Below, one piece after another: positions 27,104 through 36,209 of a stretch of 64,000 nt of DNA. A program made the position numbers and the translations under genes. Under the pieces are notes generated by a model, which saw only the letters and a program-made list of their open reading frames with translations, made no database searches and was not told the origin of the DNA. How positions within the stretch are numbered: position 1 is the stretch's first letter; the number at the start of each line of letters is the position of its first letter. This DNA comes from Methanobacterium subterraneum (GTDB lineage: Archaea > Methanobacteriota > Methanobacteria > Methanobacteriales > Methanobacteriaceae), in assembly GCF_002813695.1 (NCBI RefSeq), contig NZ_CP017768.1, forward strand, positions 1,454,001-1,518,000, given 5' to 3'.

Positions 27104-28114
27104 TTATAAGATCCATTCAACTTGTTTTAATTCATTTCCAGAGATCAGATCATTTAGAATCTTCCGGGATTCTTCATTGTGCATCCCCATCATGGATCCC
27201 ATATGCAAAAAGTTTTGGCCAATAATTTCCCCATTTTTAAACCCGAAAGTCTCTTTAAACTTCCCATTGAATTCTACAATGTTTCCTTGGCAGTCAAAAA
27301 GAATTATAGCCTCTGCTGCGTTTTCAAAAATACTTTTAAACCTTTCTTGAGATTCTTTAATCGCCATTTTAGATCTTCGTAGTTCAGTCATGTCTAAAAT
27401 AGAGGCCATACTCTTTTCGGTGCCAGGGATCATGGCCACAGTTAGATGAACAGGCTTAACAGCACCTTTACGAGTAACAATTCTTGCTTCATAATTTCGA
27501 GGAGCATAGTCCGGATTTACTCTACGTAACTGGTGGTACTCTTTCATCTGGGAAATGTCTTCCTGGGAAAAAATTTCAGTCCACTCCATTTTACCCTCAA
27601 TCTCATTCTTGGAATACCCAGTTAATGATGTAAATTGCATATTCACCAGGGAAATCAACTTATTCTCTTCGATTATAACTGTTGCTGCACCAGTATTTTC
27701 AAAAATAGTTTGATAATAAGTTTCCTGGGATTGTTTAAGTTTATTTTCCATTTGTTTCTTGTAAAGAGCCACTTCAATGGATATTTTTAATTTGCGAATG
27801 TCGTAGGGTTTTACCAAGTACCCATAAGGTGCGCTGATAAGGGCCCGGTTAACAGTGGCATCATCTGGAAGTGCTGAAATGTATATAACTGGTATTTCAT
27901 GTTTTGAAATAGCTTGAGCAGCAGTAATACCATCCATTTTACCCTTAAGAAGAATATCCATAAGTATAATGTCCGGTTTTAATGTGTTGGCTTTTTCAAT
28001 CGCTTCTTCACCATAAGATGCAATAGCCATCACATCATAGCCCATAGCCTGGAGGCTTCTCTTTAAATTCATAGCCTCCACCATTTCATCTTCTACCAGG
28101 AGAATCTTTGCCAA
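27104..28114 (-). CDS. response regulator receiver-PAS-PAS protein, N-terminal fragment of an interrupted hybrid kinase
   Basis: About 336 residues. The start is likely the TTG at 28114 (MAKILLVEDE), since GAGGTG sits seven bases before it; an in-frame GTG at 28132 is the longest form. The receiver domain (about 1-120) has acidic LVEDE, phospho-Asp in DIILMDILLKGKMDG and Lys in YLVKPYD. Two PAS domains follow (about 125-245 and 250-336). The frame stops at TAA 27106-27104 inside the second PAS and then continues in frame as KEGKKIIFRVRPSLI into the kinase domain. An intact form would have about 586 residues. Confidence 0.75.
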   Translation of the reverse strand: MAKILLVEDEMVEAMNLKRSLQAMGYDVMAIASYGEEAIEKANTLKPDIILMDILLKGKMDGITAAQAISKHEIPVIYISALPDDATVNRALISAPYGYLVKPYDIRKLKISIEVALYKKQMENKLKQSQETYYQTIFENTGAATVIIEENKLISLVNMQFTSLTGYSKNEIEGKMEWTEIFSQEDISQMKEYHQLRRVNPDYAPRNYEARIVTRKGAVKPVHLTVAMIPGTEKSMASILDMTELRRSKMAIKESQERFKSIFENAAEAIILFDCQGNIVEFNGKFKETFGFKNGEIIGQNFLHMGSMMGMHNEESRKILNDLISGNELKQVEWIL

Positions 28115-28390
28115 ATGTTGCACCTCTAACACATATTTTAGATGATCATCATATTTTGATCATTACCGACATTTTATAATCTATTGGTGTTTAAGAATTA
28201 ATAATTACTGTTAAACCAGAACCACCTATTAAAAAATGATTAACTGGGATTTTTTATAAGTATAACCCTTAATTTTTTCATATTTTGTTTTGAATCGAAT
28301 TAATTTCATTTTAAAAAAGAGAAGAAATGTATCATCCGGGTTAATATATCTTTTAATCATACGAATATTGACAGTTGATGTGTTAATTAC

Positions 28391-28424
28391 ATAAACTATA
28401 TATTGAACTATTGAATATATATTC
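28391..28424 (+). promoter_or_regulatory. promoter of the DUF134 gene with 12-bp palindrome
   Basis: The TATA-like AAACTATATATT (28393-28404) is about 31 bases from the ATG, which suggests a leaderless message. Between them lies the perfect palindrome GAATATATATTC (28413-28424), well placed to be an autoregulatory operator. The rest of the 315-base gap back to 28115 is AT-rich and shows nothing else. Confidence 0.5.
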
Positions 28425-28429
28425 ACAAC

Positions 28430-28999
28430 ATGGCAAGGCCCCGGAGATTTAGAAGAATTTCAGAAGAACCACAAATACGATGTTTTAAACCAGAAAGAGA
28501 AGATTTAGAATCTATTGAACCTATTGAAATATTAATTGATGAATTTGAAGCAATCAGATTAAGAGACTATCATGATATCCAACAAAAAAGATCTGCTGAA
28601 ATAATGGGGGTTTCACAACCCACATTTCATCGCATATTAAGCTCCGCCCGGAAAAAAATAGCCAATGCACTGATTAACGGTAATTCTATAATCATAGCCG
28701 GGAAAGACCAGCTATTCAGATACAAATGCAATGATTGCAAATTCCAATGGCAAAACCCCCGTAAAGAGTATAAAAACTGTCCAGACTGCAGATCTGCCAA
28801 TATAATCACCATCGAAGATTATCAAGAAACCGAAGAATCACTTTTACATCGAAAGTCTTATGGTGGTAGGGGAATCGGAGCAGGACCTCCAACAGTTTGC
28901 AAATGTCCCCATTGTGGTTATGAATCTCCTAAGACAATAAAAGTGCCATGTAGCAATACAAAATGTCCTAAATGCGAAACTCCCCTCTGTGGAACTTGA
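28430..28999 (+). CDS. DUF134 (UPF0251) helix-turn-helix protein with C-terminal zinc-binding region
   Basis: 189 residues. Residues 1-95 are the DUF134 domain: ARPRRFRRI at the start, EAIRLRDYHDI and a sigma-70-region-4-like HTH (SAEIMGVSQPTFHRILSSAR). The second half carries Cys pairs in three sets (YKCNDCKFQW and NCPDCRS; CKCPHCGYESP; CSNTKCPKCETPLC), so it binds two or more zinc ions. Standard DUF134 proteins are about 100-150 residues, so the extra ribbons are unusual. No SD; probably leaderless. Likely DNA-binding regulator, possibly of metal or redox genes. Confidence 0.85.
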   Translation: MARPRRFRRISEEPQIRCFKPEREDLESIEPIEILIDEFEAIRLRDYHDIQQKRSAEIMGVSQPTFHRILSSARKKIANALINGNSIIIAGKDQLFRYKCNDCKFQWQNPRKEYKNCPDCRSANIITIEDYQETEESLLHRKSYGGRGIGAGPPTVCKCPHCGYESPKTIKVPCSNTKCPKCETPLCGT

Positions 29000-29150
29000 A
29001 GAATACTAAAAATAAATCATTTATCCATAAATTCCTTCAATTTAGTTAGATATGACATATGGCTAGAAAAAGGGAAAAATGAGTGTAAAAAAAATTATAT
29101 AATCATTGAAAGGTCCCTTTAATAATTTCATAAAAAGAATGGGTGGTTGA

Positions 29151-30752
29151 ATGTCTTTCATAGAAATAAAAAACATAACAAAAACATTCAATGGCGTTGA
29201 AGTACTGAAAGATTTGAACATCAATGTGGAAGAAGGAACAATTCTTGGAATTCTAGGAAAGAGTGGTTCTGGAAAATCAGTTTTAATAAACATGCTCCGT
29301 GGAATGAAGGATTACAAGCCAGATGAGGGCCAAATAATCTATAACATTGCACTGTGTCCTGAGTGTCTTGCTGTGGAACCTCCTTCAATGGCCAGTACAA
29401 CCTGTAAATGCGGAAGCCAGTTCGAAAGTAGAGAAGTGGATTTCTGGAGTGCAGATCGGTATGTGTTTGCAGCTATCCGGCGACGTATCTCCATAATGTT
29501 GCAGAGAACCTTTGCACTGTATGAAGATGAGACTGTGATAGATAATGTCTTGAAATCAATCCAGGGACATGATTCCGAGGAAAGCACCTACATGGCAATT
29601 GACCTCCTTGATCTGGCCCAGATGACACATCGAATCACACATATTGCCCGTGACCTTAGTGGTGGGGAGAAACAAAGAGTGGTACTGGCCAGACAGCTGG
29701 CCAAGGAGCCCATGGTATTCCTGGCAGACGAACCCACCGGCACCCTTGACCCTACCACCGCCGAATTCATCCATCAGGCACTTATTCAGGGTATTAAGGG
29801 TCAGGGCCTGAGTATGGTGATCACATCTCACTGGCCAGAGGTAATGCGGGATCTTTCAGATGAGGTTATCTGGCTGGATAATGGTGAAATTATCCAGAAA
29901 GGAGACCCAGAAAAAGTGGTGGAAAGTTTCATGGAACACGTGCCCCGGCCTAAAATAAGTGAAGAATTTAAAACTGGTGGCCCCATAATCGAACTTCAAG
30001 ATGTGAAGAAACATTATTACTCCATTGATCGAGGTGTGGTTAAGGCTGTGGACGGTGTTAACCTCAGTGTAGATGAAGGAGAGATATATGGAGTGGTAGG
30101 TCTTTCCGGAGCCGGGAAAACCACCCTATCACGGCTTTTATATGGTCTGACTGATCCCAGCAGTGGAAAAATAAATGTTAAACTGGGAGATCAATGGATC
30201 GACATGACTGAGAAAGGTCCTTTTGGCCGTGGCAGGGTGAAACCATACCTCGGAATTCTCCATCAAGAGTACAGCCTTTACCCCCATCGTAATGTGCTTG
30301 GAAACCTGACTGAAGCTATTAGTCTGGAGTTACCAGCTGAATTCGCCCAGATAAAAGCATTGTACGTTTTGAACGCCGTGGGATTCAATGAAAATTATGC
30401 AGAAAAAATTCTACATAAATATCATGATGAACTGAGTGGAGGGGAACGACACCGGGTGGCTTTGGCCCAGGTGCTGATTAAAGAACCGAATGTGGTTATC
30501 CTGGATGAACCCACCGGTACCATGGATCCCATAACCAGAGTACAAGTTACAGATTCAATTAGAAAAGCTCGTGAAGAACTAAATCAAACCTTCCTCATAA
30601 TATCTCACGATATGGACTTCGTGCTGGATGTTTGTGACCGGGCATCCATTATGAGAGGAGGTAAAATCCTTAAAACAGGACTACCAACAGAAGTGGTGGA
30701 TGAGCTTACAAGTTCAGAGAAAAATAAGATGTTAAGTGGTAATAAAATTTAA
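29151..30752 (+). CDS. atwA: methyl-coenzyme M reductase system component A2
   Basis: 533 residues with two ABC ATPase domains in one chain. Walker A sequences are GKSGSGKS (about 36-43) and GLSGAGKT (about 318-325); signatures are [15 protein letters not shown] and [15 protein letters not shown]; Walker B motifs are [13 protein letters not shown] and [13 protein letters not shown]. Inside the first domain a Cys cluster ([20 protein letters not shown]) forms the expected zinc-like insert of AtwA. AtwA supplies ATP for the reductive activation of methyl-CoM reductase, reducing its Ni to Ni(I). It has its own promoter region and a downstream terminator. Confidence 0.95.
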   Translation: MSFIEIKNITKTFNGVEVLKDLNINVEEGTILGILGKSGSGKSVLINMLRGMKDYKPDEGQIIYNIALCPECLAVEPPSMASTTCKCGSQFESREVDFWSADRYVFAAIRRRISIMLQRTFALYEDETVIDNVLKSIQGHDSEESTYMAIDLLDLAQMTHRITHIARDLSGGEKQRVVLARQLAKEPMVFLADEPTGTLDPTTAEFIHQALIQGIKGQGLSMVITSHWPEVMRDLSDEVIWLDNGEIIQKGDPEKVVESFMEHVPRPKISEEFKTGGPIIELQDVKKHYYSIDRGVVKAVDGVNLSVDEGEIYGVVGLSGAGKTTLSRLLYGLTDPSSGKINVKLGDQWIDMTEKGPFGRGRVKPYLGILHQEYSLYPHRNVLGNLTEAISLELPAEFAQIKALYVLNAVGFNENYAEKILHKYHDELSGGERHRVALAQVLIKEPNVVILDEPTGTMDPITRVQVTDSIRKAREELNQTFLIISHDMDFVLDVCDRASIMRGGKILKTGLPTEVVDELTSSEKNKMLSGNKI

Positions 30753-30775
30753 AATAAGGAAATTGTCCTTGTTTT
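30751..30775 (+). terminator. hairpin terminator of atwA
   Basis: AAGGA (30756-30760) pairs with TCCTT (30766-30770); the stem extends outward through AAAAT and GTTTT to about 10 bp with one G-U pair. T-rich sequence follows. Confidence 0.6.
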
Positions 30776-30847
30776 ATCTTTTTCTTTATTTTTTGGAGTT
30801 TTAGATAGATAAACCACTAATTTTAAAAAATCATGGAAGGTGATGAT

Positions 30848-30928
30848 GTGTACAGAATACTTTTATTAGCTTTAGCTATCGGCGTGATTGTTTTTGTTGC
30901 GATTAACGATCCTGTAAAAAAATATTAA
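30848..30928 (+). CDS. 26-residue single-span membrane peptide
   Basis: A GTG start at 30848 follows GGAAGGTGATGAT, an excellent SD. The product is one hydrophobic helix (ILLLALAIGVIVFVAI) with a short basic tail (NDPVKKY). Too short for normal gene finders. The SD, the start and a clean hydrophobic segment argue for a real microprotein. It lies 95 bases after atwA, beyond the terminator, with a possible own promoter. Function unknown. Confidence 0.5.
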   Translation: MYRILLLALAIGVIVFVAINDPVKKY

Positions 30929-31034
30929 AAAATCTATTAGATATCCAAATTTTTTCCTCCTTTGATTTCCAGAATCAACAACATTAGCAAAAAACAATTT
31001 ATGAACACTAATTTAAACCCATGGGAACTTGAAA

Positions 31035-31721
31035 TTAATTAGTTTTTCTATGTAACCTTTCCTGAACTTTCTCACTTTCAAGCTCCCTTAAAGCATCTGC
31101 CGCTATCCATTTAGCACTCTTTGAATGAATTTTCTGAATTTCCTCAGATACTATGATGGCTTTCTTATTCAATTCAATATTCCTTTTCCCTATGTGTCTT
31201 AAAGCCCAATTAACACCCTTTTTAACATAATTACGGTTGTCAGTTGCCTCCCGGATTATTAATGGGAAGAATTGTTCGAATTTTTCATCAGCTGCCTTTT
31301 TATCATGGACTGCCAGGACTGCTATTAATGTGAAGGCAGCCCTTTTAACGAATTCTTCCTTCCGCTGGCTCCATTGGAATACTTTTTCATAGGCATATGG
31401 CGTCATACGGAATAATTTCATGCAGCACTGGTCACATATCTCCCAGTAATCAAATTCAGAAGTCCACCGATCCATTTGTTCTGAGGTAAGCTGTTTAGGG
31501 TCGTCAATCATACAGGCCAGTATCCGGGTCTCTCTATATCCTGCTTTCCAGAGCTGTGCTGCCAGATGATGATCCTTTCCCACAGTTTTTGCAATCTTTC
31601 TTAGATCTGGGATGCGGACTGCATAGGTTTTTTCCGGGCTGATACCAAAACGGGCCATACCCTCCACATCCTCCGGGCTGGAGAGTGATTCCAGTTTCTG
31701 GATGATTTCATGATAATCCAT
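31035..31721 (-). CDS. DNA alkylation repair protein, AlkD-like
   Basis: 228 residues of all-helical HEAT-like repeats, typical of the AlkC/AlkD glycosylase family: RIPDLRKIAKTVGKDHHLAAQLW, SEFDYWEICDQCC, FVKRAAFTLIAVLAVHDK and NYVKKGVNWALRHIGKRN. The WEICD and KKGVNWALR segments are family hallmarks. It removes alkylated bases (3-methyladenine, 7-methylguanine) in characterised members. AAGGAGACT precedes the ATG. Stands alone. Confidence 0.88.
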   Translation of the reverse strand: MDYHEIIQKLESLSSPEDVEGMARFGISPEKTYAVRIPDLRKIAKTVGKDHHLAAQLWKAGYRETRILACMIDDPKQLTSEQMDRWTSEFDYWEICDQCCMKLFRMTPYAYEKVFQWSQRKEEFVKRAAFTLIAVLAVHDKKAADEKFEQFFPLIIREATDNRNYVKKGVNWALRHIGKRNIELNKKAIIVSEEIQKIHSKSAKWIAADALRELESEKVQERLHRKTN

Positions 31722-31772
31722 CTTTATAGTCTCCTTGTTGAAGTAATTCTTGGAATATAATCCTTAAAAATA

Positions 31773-32675
31773 TCATAGGAATAGAATTAAGAGAGTAAGG
31801 GATATTATGCTGAGTGATGTGGTTAGGAATATGCAGGCTGCAGTTGCCTTCATATCCAGGTCATAGTTGATGGCCAAGACCAGGCTGAGCATTGCCGAAG
31901 GCATACCTGCCTCCACAATGGTAACTGTTCGGTCCAGGCCAGATAGCCCCACCAATCCCACAACGATCATGGCAATAATCGGGGATATAACTAGTTTAAG
32001 TACTGAAACAAAGGATGCTACACCAAAATATTCTTTAATACCCCTAAATTCCAGTGAAAGGCCTAATGATAGCATTATCATAGGTATTGCAGCACCACCC
32101 AGGTAGTCAAGGACACTTGGAATAACCGATCCCAGTGGTAGATGAAATAAATTAGCAAGCAACCCTATGATCACTGCCAGTAATGGTGGGAAGAAAATGG
32201 ATCGTTTGATTATATCCTGGTATCTGCCGCCGTATAAGATTAAAAAGAATATCCCGAATAATATGAATAGTATGGTGGATCCCACATCAAAGAATACTGC
32301 CCTTACCAGTCCTGCAGCCCCAAAAACCCCCAAGGTGACTGGATACCCTAAAAATCCTGAGTTGAAGAGGGTGGATGCCACCACCACACCCCACCTGGTT
32401 TCTGGGGAGTAACCCTTAAGATAAGTGAATGCATAAGCGATGATTCCAGATATTAAGCCCACTGTTATACATATAAGGGTAATAGTACCGAAAGTTTTAA
32501 TATTAGATAAATCAGCATTGAACATGGTTAGAAATATCAGGGCAGGAATTGCAATGTGAACTACAATCTTGTTAAGGGTTTGGGTATCTTCAGCCTTTAA
32601 AAAATCAAGTCTACGGCATACATAGCCAATTATAATCATTATTACAATGGCAATGATAGTTTCATAGGAGTTCAT
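31773..32675 (-). CDS. AEC (auxin efflux carrier) family transporter
   Basis: About 300 residues from the ATG at 32675 (MNSYETII); an in-frame ATG at 32708 gives a non-family N-terminus. Ten hydrophobic helices in two halves of five, with VHIAIPALIFLTMF in the first half and GAAIPMIMLSLGLSLEF and VEAGMPSAMLSLVLAINYDLD in the second, as in AEC carriers. Bacterial relatives move malate, malonate or other carboxylates; the substrate here is unknown. Confidence 0.88.
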   Translation of the reverse strand: MNSYETIIAIVIMIIIGYVCRRLDFLKAEDTQTLNKIVVHIAIPALIFLTMFNADLSNIKTFGTITLICITVGLISGIIAYAFTYLKGYSPETRWGVVVASTLFNSGFLGYPVTLGVFGAAGLVRAVFFDVGSTILFILFGIFFLILYGGRYQDIIKRSIFFPPLLAVIIGLLANLFHLPLGSVIPSVLDYLGGAAIPMIMLSLGLSLEFRGIKEYFGVASFVSVLKLVISPIIAMIVVGLVGLSGLDRTVTIVEAGMPSAMLSLVLAINYDLDMKATAACIFLTTSLSIISLTLLILFL

Positions 32676-32798
32676 ATTATTCAAGGGTTTATTCTCATGA
32701 CAGTGCAAGTGATTAAAAAATACTGTTTTAGTTCACTTATTTAATTTAGTTATATCCAAATTCAATATTAATAATTTTCTCGCCCCTTAAATCTATTA

Positions 32799-33806
32799 TT
32801 AAGGATAGAAACGTTTCAATACTCTTAATGCATTTAGAGTAATCCATTTACTGGGTTTTCCCTTACGTTCAATATTGGTTTGGAATCTTCCATTGAAGGT
32901 GTTCTCCAGGATCCACCGGCCTTCATGGTCCTGTTTGGAGATCATAGCCTTCAGGGATTCATGCATTCTTTCATCATTATAACCCAACCGAGTGAGTATT
33001 TCCAGAACTTCCAGGGCATCTATACTCCACATCAAAGGGAAACCGAATTCCAACCATTTAAAACTACCCCTGACCGGAGGATGGTTTCTTTTATGGATAT
33101 GGTGGTTCAACATATGTTCCACGCCCTTAACAATGTAATCGGAGATTTCAGGAGTTCTTTTATCCTCAGGGATTTCTGCAAAGGCTTTGAGTGATTTTAC
33201 AATTATACTGTGGCAGGTGCGTTCCCCCCAGCATTGTTTCCACCTGTTATAAGGCCATTCATCAGGGGCTTTTCCCGGTTCATCATCGAAGCGTTGGTAT
33301 TTTATAAGCCACTGGAGAGCTTTTTGAATGCGATCATCACCTAAATATCCTAATCGAATGAGACTCCACGCCATATTGGCGGTGAGGCAGGGTAAAACTC
33401 TTTCGGGATCACCATGCCCATCTTTCTTGTGGCTAATATATGAAAATGCACCACTTTGTGGGTCCTGGGATTTTTCAAGGATGAATTCACAGGCTCTTTT
33501 AATTCTTTCATCATTACCATCCGCTCCAAGCTCTGCCAGGATTATTAACTGCCAGGAAGTCCCCTTGTATTTACCACGAACATAAAAATTCTCAGGAACA
33601 CCCCAGTATCCACTTGACTCCTGTTTGGCCAGTATTTTAGGTACAACACCATTATTCATTATATTTTGTCTGGCATGAATCACTTGGGAGTCGTTTTGGG
33701 GTTTATCCAGGATATCCAACAGGGTGAAATATCTAACTGAAGGATTATCATCTTCCAGTAGCCACTGGGTTGGATCTGAATTTAAATATTCTTTCCAATC
33801 ATTCAT
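32799..33806 (-). CDS. terpenoid cyclase/prenyltransferase-like alpha-alpha toroid protein
   Basis: 335 residues with repeats of the alpha-6/alpha-6 toroid type: GYWGVPENFYVRGKYKGTSWQ, IKRACEFILEKSQDPQSGAF, IQKALQWLIKYQRFDDE, then DHEGRWILENTFNGRF. These resemble the QW-type repeats of squalene cyclases and prenyltransferase beta subunits, but the catalytic DxDD motif of cyclases is not seen. Such proteins in methanogens are usually named only by fold. A GGAGAT SD precedes the ATG. Function unknown. Confidence 0.65.
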   Translation of the reverse strand: MNDWKEYLNSDPTQWLLEDDNPSVRYFTLLDILDKPQNDSQVIHARQNIMNNGVVPKILAKQESSGYWGVPENFYVRGKYKGTSWQLIILAELGADGNDERIKRACEFILEKSQDPQSGAFSYISHKKDGHGDPERVLPCLTANMAWSLIRLGYLGDDRIQKALQWLIKYQRFDDEPGKAPDEWPYNRWKQCWGERTCHSIIVKSLKAFAEIPEDKRTPEISDYIVKGVEHMLNHHIHKRNHPPVRGSFKWLEFGFPLMWSIDALEVLEILTRLGYNDERMHESLKAMISKQDHEGRWILENTFNGRFQTNIERKGKPSKWITLNALRVLKRFYP

Positions 33807-33888
33807 CAGTCCACTATCTCCTATGAAACACTTTAACTAAATTTATTTTTAAGATTAAAGTTGAATTTGGGATTATATCTCTTGTGAA

Positions 33889-34896
33889 TTAGATAATTTT
33901 CCTGATCTGTATAAGTACCAGGAGGATAATGAGAATAAAGGCCCATATCCCCATGGCCAGATAGGTTATTTTATATGCTTTAAAAGCATCCCATGTCTTT
34001 AAAGGTTTTATTCTCTGAACATAGAATGTTATGAGGCCAGATAGGTTTATACAGACTAAATTAACTAAAAAGAGTAAAAAAGCACCTGTTGCCAGATAAT
34101 AATGGCCAGAACCTAATAGAAGGCCGAAAACAGATAAAGGAGGGAGCAGGGCTACTGCCACCATCACCCCAATAAGTGCACTGGATACATCGGTGGTAAA
34201 TGCAATGGATCCTGCTATTCCTGATGCAAAAGCCAGGAAAATCCCAGCCAGGGCAACATCGGTTCGCAGGGCTATGGCCGGAATAGAAGGATCGAATGTT
34301 ACCAACACTCCAATGATCACCGAAATAATTATGGAAATCCCCACACCAGCAACGATGCTTTTAATAGAAACACGGGCAAGATCATGATCTTTAAGAACTG
34401 TAGCTAGGGATAATCCCATATTAGGGCCTAAAAGAGGGGCAATTACCATGGCCCCAATAATCACCGCCACATTATTATTCAAAACACCAATGCTGGCTAC
34501 CAGTGACGATAAAATCGTCATGAGTAAGTAGATTTTTGTGGGTTTGCTTACCGCTAAAACATTGGTATATAACTCTTCACGACTTATTCTTTCTGCAGCA
34601 ACTGATTCTTCATCGGGAGATAATCCATTTTCTCCATTGGAAGTTTCATCAATTCGAGGTATGGATGCTTGCACTGGGAGAATAAGTATTCTAAAACCAT
34701 TTAAATGGGAAAAACGTTTTTCCAATTTATCAAGGGTGCTTTCACTGTCTTCAGTAGTTAGAAGGACCTTAAACAATATTAAATCATTACCTGCCTTCAA
34801 ATCAAATATTTCTATAATATTGCATTTTTGAAGCAATTCCAAAACTTCTTTTTGATATCCCTGGGGAATAACCATCTCTATTAAACGTAACGTCAC
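33889..34896 (-). CDS. DUF389 (TIGR00341) membrane protein, paralogue 2
   Basis: About 335 residues. I place the start at the GTG at 34896, because (M)TLRLIEMVIP then aligns with MAYRLIIATIP at the N-terminus of the upstream paralogue and AGGTG sits just before it. The N-terminal cytoplasmic ferredoxin-like domain (about 1-105) is followed by six or more transmembrane helices with the conserved NNVAVIIGAMVIAPLLGPNM and ALLPPLSVFGLLLGSGHY. Function of DUF389 is unknown. It lies directly downstream of its paralogue (28-base gap), one operon. Confidence 0.85.
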   Translation of the reverse strand: MTLRLIEMVIPQGYQKEVLELLQKCNIIEIFDLKAGNDLILFKVLLTTEDSESTLDKLEKRFSHLNGFRILILPVQASIPRIDETSNGENGLSPDEESVAAERISREELYTNVLAVSKPTKIYLLMTILSSLVASIGVLNNNVAVIIGAMVIAPLLGPNMGLSLATVLKDHDLARVSIKSIVAGVGISIIISVIIGVLVTFDPSIPAIALRTDVALAGIFLAFASGIAGSIAFTTDVSSALIGVMVAVALLPPLSVFGLLLGSGHYYLATGAFLLFLVNLVCINLSGLITFYVQRIKPLKTWDAFKAYKITYLAMGIWAFILIILLVLIQIRKII

Positions 34897-34924
34897 CTGA
34901 AACACCTACCCCTGAATACCCATT

Positions 34925-35992
34925 TCATAATCTAACCACATCAAAAACACCTCTCCTCTGGAAAATCAAAATAACAAATACTGCTAATAAAAAAATCCAT
35001 ATAATTAATGCCATATTTGTCATTTTTTTAGCTTTACCAACTTTTTCTGGAAGGATGGGGTGTATTCTCTGGGTGATGAATGTTATAACCCCTGCTAAAT
35101 TGATGCACACCAGGTTTACTAAAAAGAGTAAAAGAGCTCCGGATGCGGGATAGAAATTCCCAGAACCTAAAAGTAATCCAAAGGTAACCAGTGGAGGGAG
35201 TAATGCCACTGCCACCATAACTCCCACTAAAGTGGTTCTAAAACCCCGAGTGAAAGCCAGAGCACCCACAATCCCTGAAGACAGAGCCAGAGTAACACTT
35301 CCCAGACCTACATTAGTTCTCAGGAAAAGTTCGGGAATGGTTGGATCCACCTCTGAAAAGAAACCAAGCAACACTGATATTGCCAGTGCAGTGCTGATTC
35401 CAGTTAGATTAGTTTTGAGGGTATTGATAGCCAGATCCATATCTCCAAGCACTGTTGCCAGGGATAAAGCTATGTTAGGCCCAAAAAGAGGTGCTATAAC
35501 CATAGCCCCAATGATAACTGCCACGTTATTATTCAAAACACCAATGGCAGCAACCAGTGAAGATAATATGATCATTACAATGTATACATTTGAAACACGG
35601 GAAATATCAGATATATCTGCATATATTTCCTGACGGCTCAACCGGTCCACCAGTTCCTTAGAACCCAACCTATCTACCAACCCATCTACAATGAGAGTGT
35701 CTTCCTCTTCCTGTTCTTCAGGTAATATCCTTACCGGTACTTCAGGTAGAGGTATGGATGCTTCAACTGGGACCAGAATAACTCTGAATCCCTCCACATC
35801 AGAGCAATGTTCCTGAAGAAGATTGAGTATGGCTTCAGTTTTTTCACGGCGAATCAGTATGTTTAAAATCATTTGCCCATCTGATGAGTCCCCATACCAC
35901 ATGGAAAGCACTTCATACCTCTCTAAAAGCTCATCTATATTGTCCCTTCTTTTTTCTTGAGGTATTGTTGCTATAATCAAACGATAAGCCAT
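34925..35992 (-). CDS. DUF389 (TIGR00341) membrane protein, paralogue 1
   Basis: 355 residues with the same architecture as its neighbour: N-terminal domain to about residue 130, then helices with NNVAVIIGAMVIAPLFGPNI and ALLPPLVTFGLLLGSGNF. AGGGGG precedes the start. The paralogues differ through the N-terminal domain but share long blocks in the membrane part, an old tandem duplication. Possibly a hetero-oligomer; unknown function. Confidence 0.88.
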   Translation of the reverse strand: MAYRLIIATIPQEKRRDNIDELLERYEVLSMWYGDSSDGQMILNILIRREKTEAILNLLQEHCSDVEGFRVILVPVEASIPLPEVPVRILPEEQEEEDTLIVDGLVDRLGSKELVDRLSRQEIYADISDISRVSNVYIVMIILSSLVAAIGVLNNNVAVIIGAMVIAPLFGPNIALSLATVLGDMDLAINTLKTNLTGISTALAISVLLGFFSEVDPTIPELFLRTNVGLGSVTLALSSGIVGALAFTRGFRTTLVGVMVAVALLPPLVTFGLLLGSGNFYPASGALLLFLVNLVCINLAGVITFITQRIHPILPEKVGKAKKMTNMALIIWIFLLAVFVILIFQRRGVFDVVRL

Positions 35993-36209
35993 CGAATCCC
36001 CCTTACAACTACAAAATCTCCTATCATATAATATGGGTCTGCAACATAATATTTCTTCTTAATTTCTCATGTGACTTCTTAAATAAAACAAATTTCAATT
36101 GTATATAATGGCAAATCTGCCTATATTACGAGTTCCAGCCGAGTAATTCTTAGAAATTTACTAAAAATGAATGATCATTTTATAATAAAAAAAATCCCAA
36201 ATTAATATT

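Noticed and set aside
27104..27106. Pyrrolysine or selenocysteine readthrough of the kinase stop
   Set aside because: The codon is TAA; pyrrolysine uses TAG and selenocysteine TGA.
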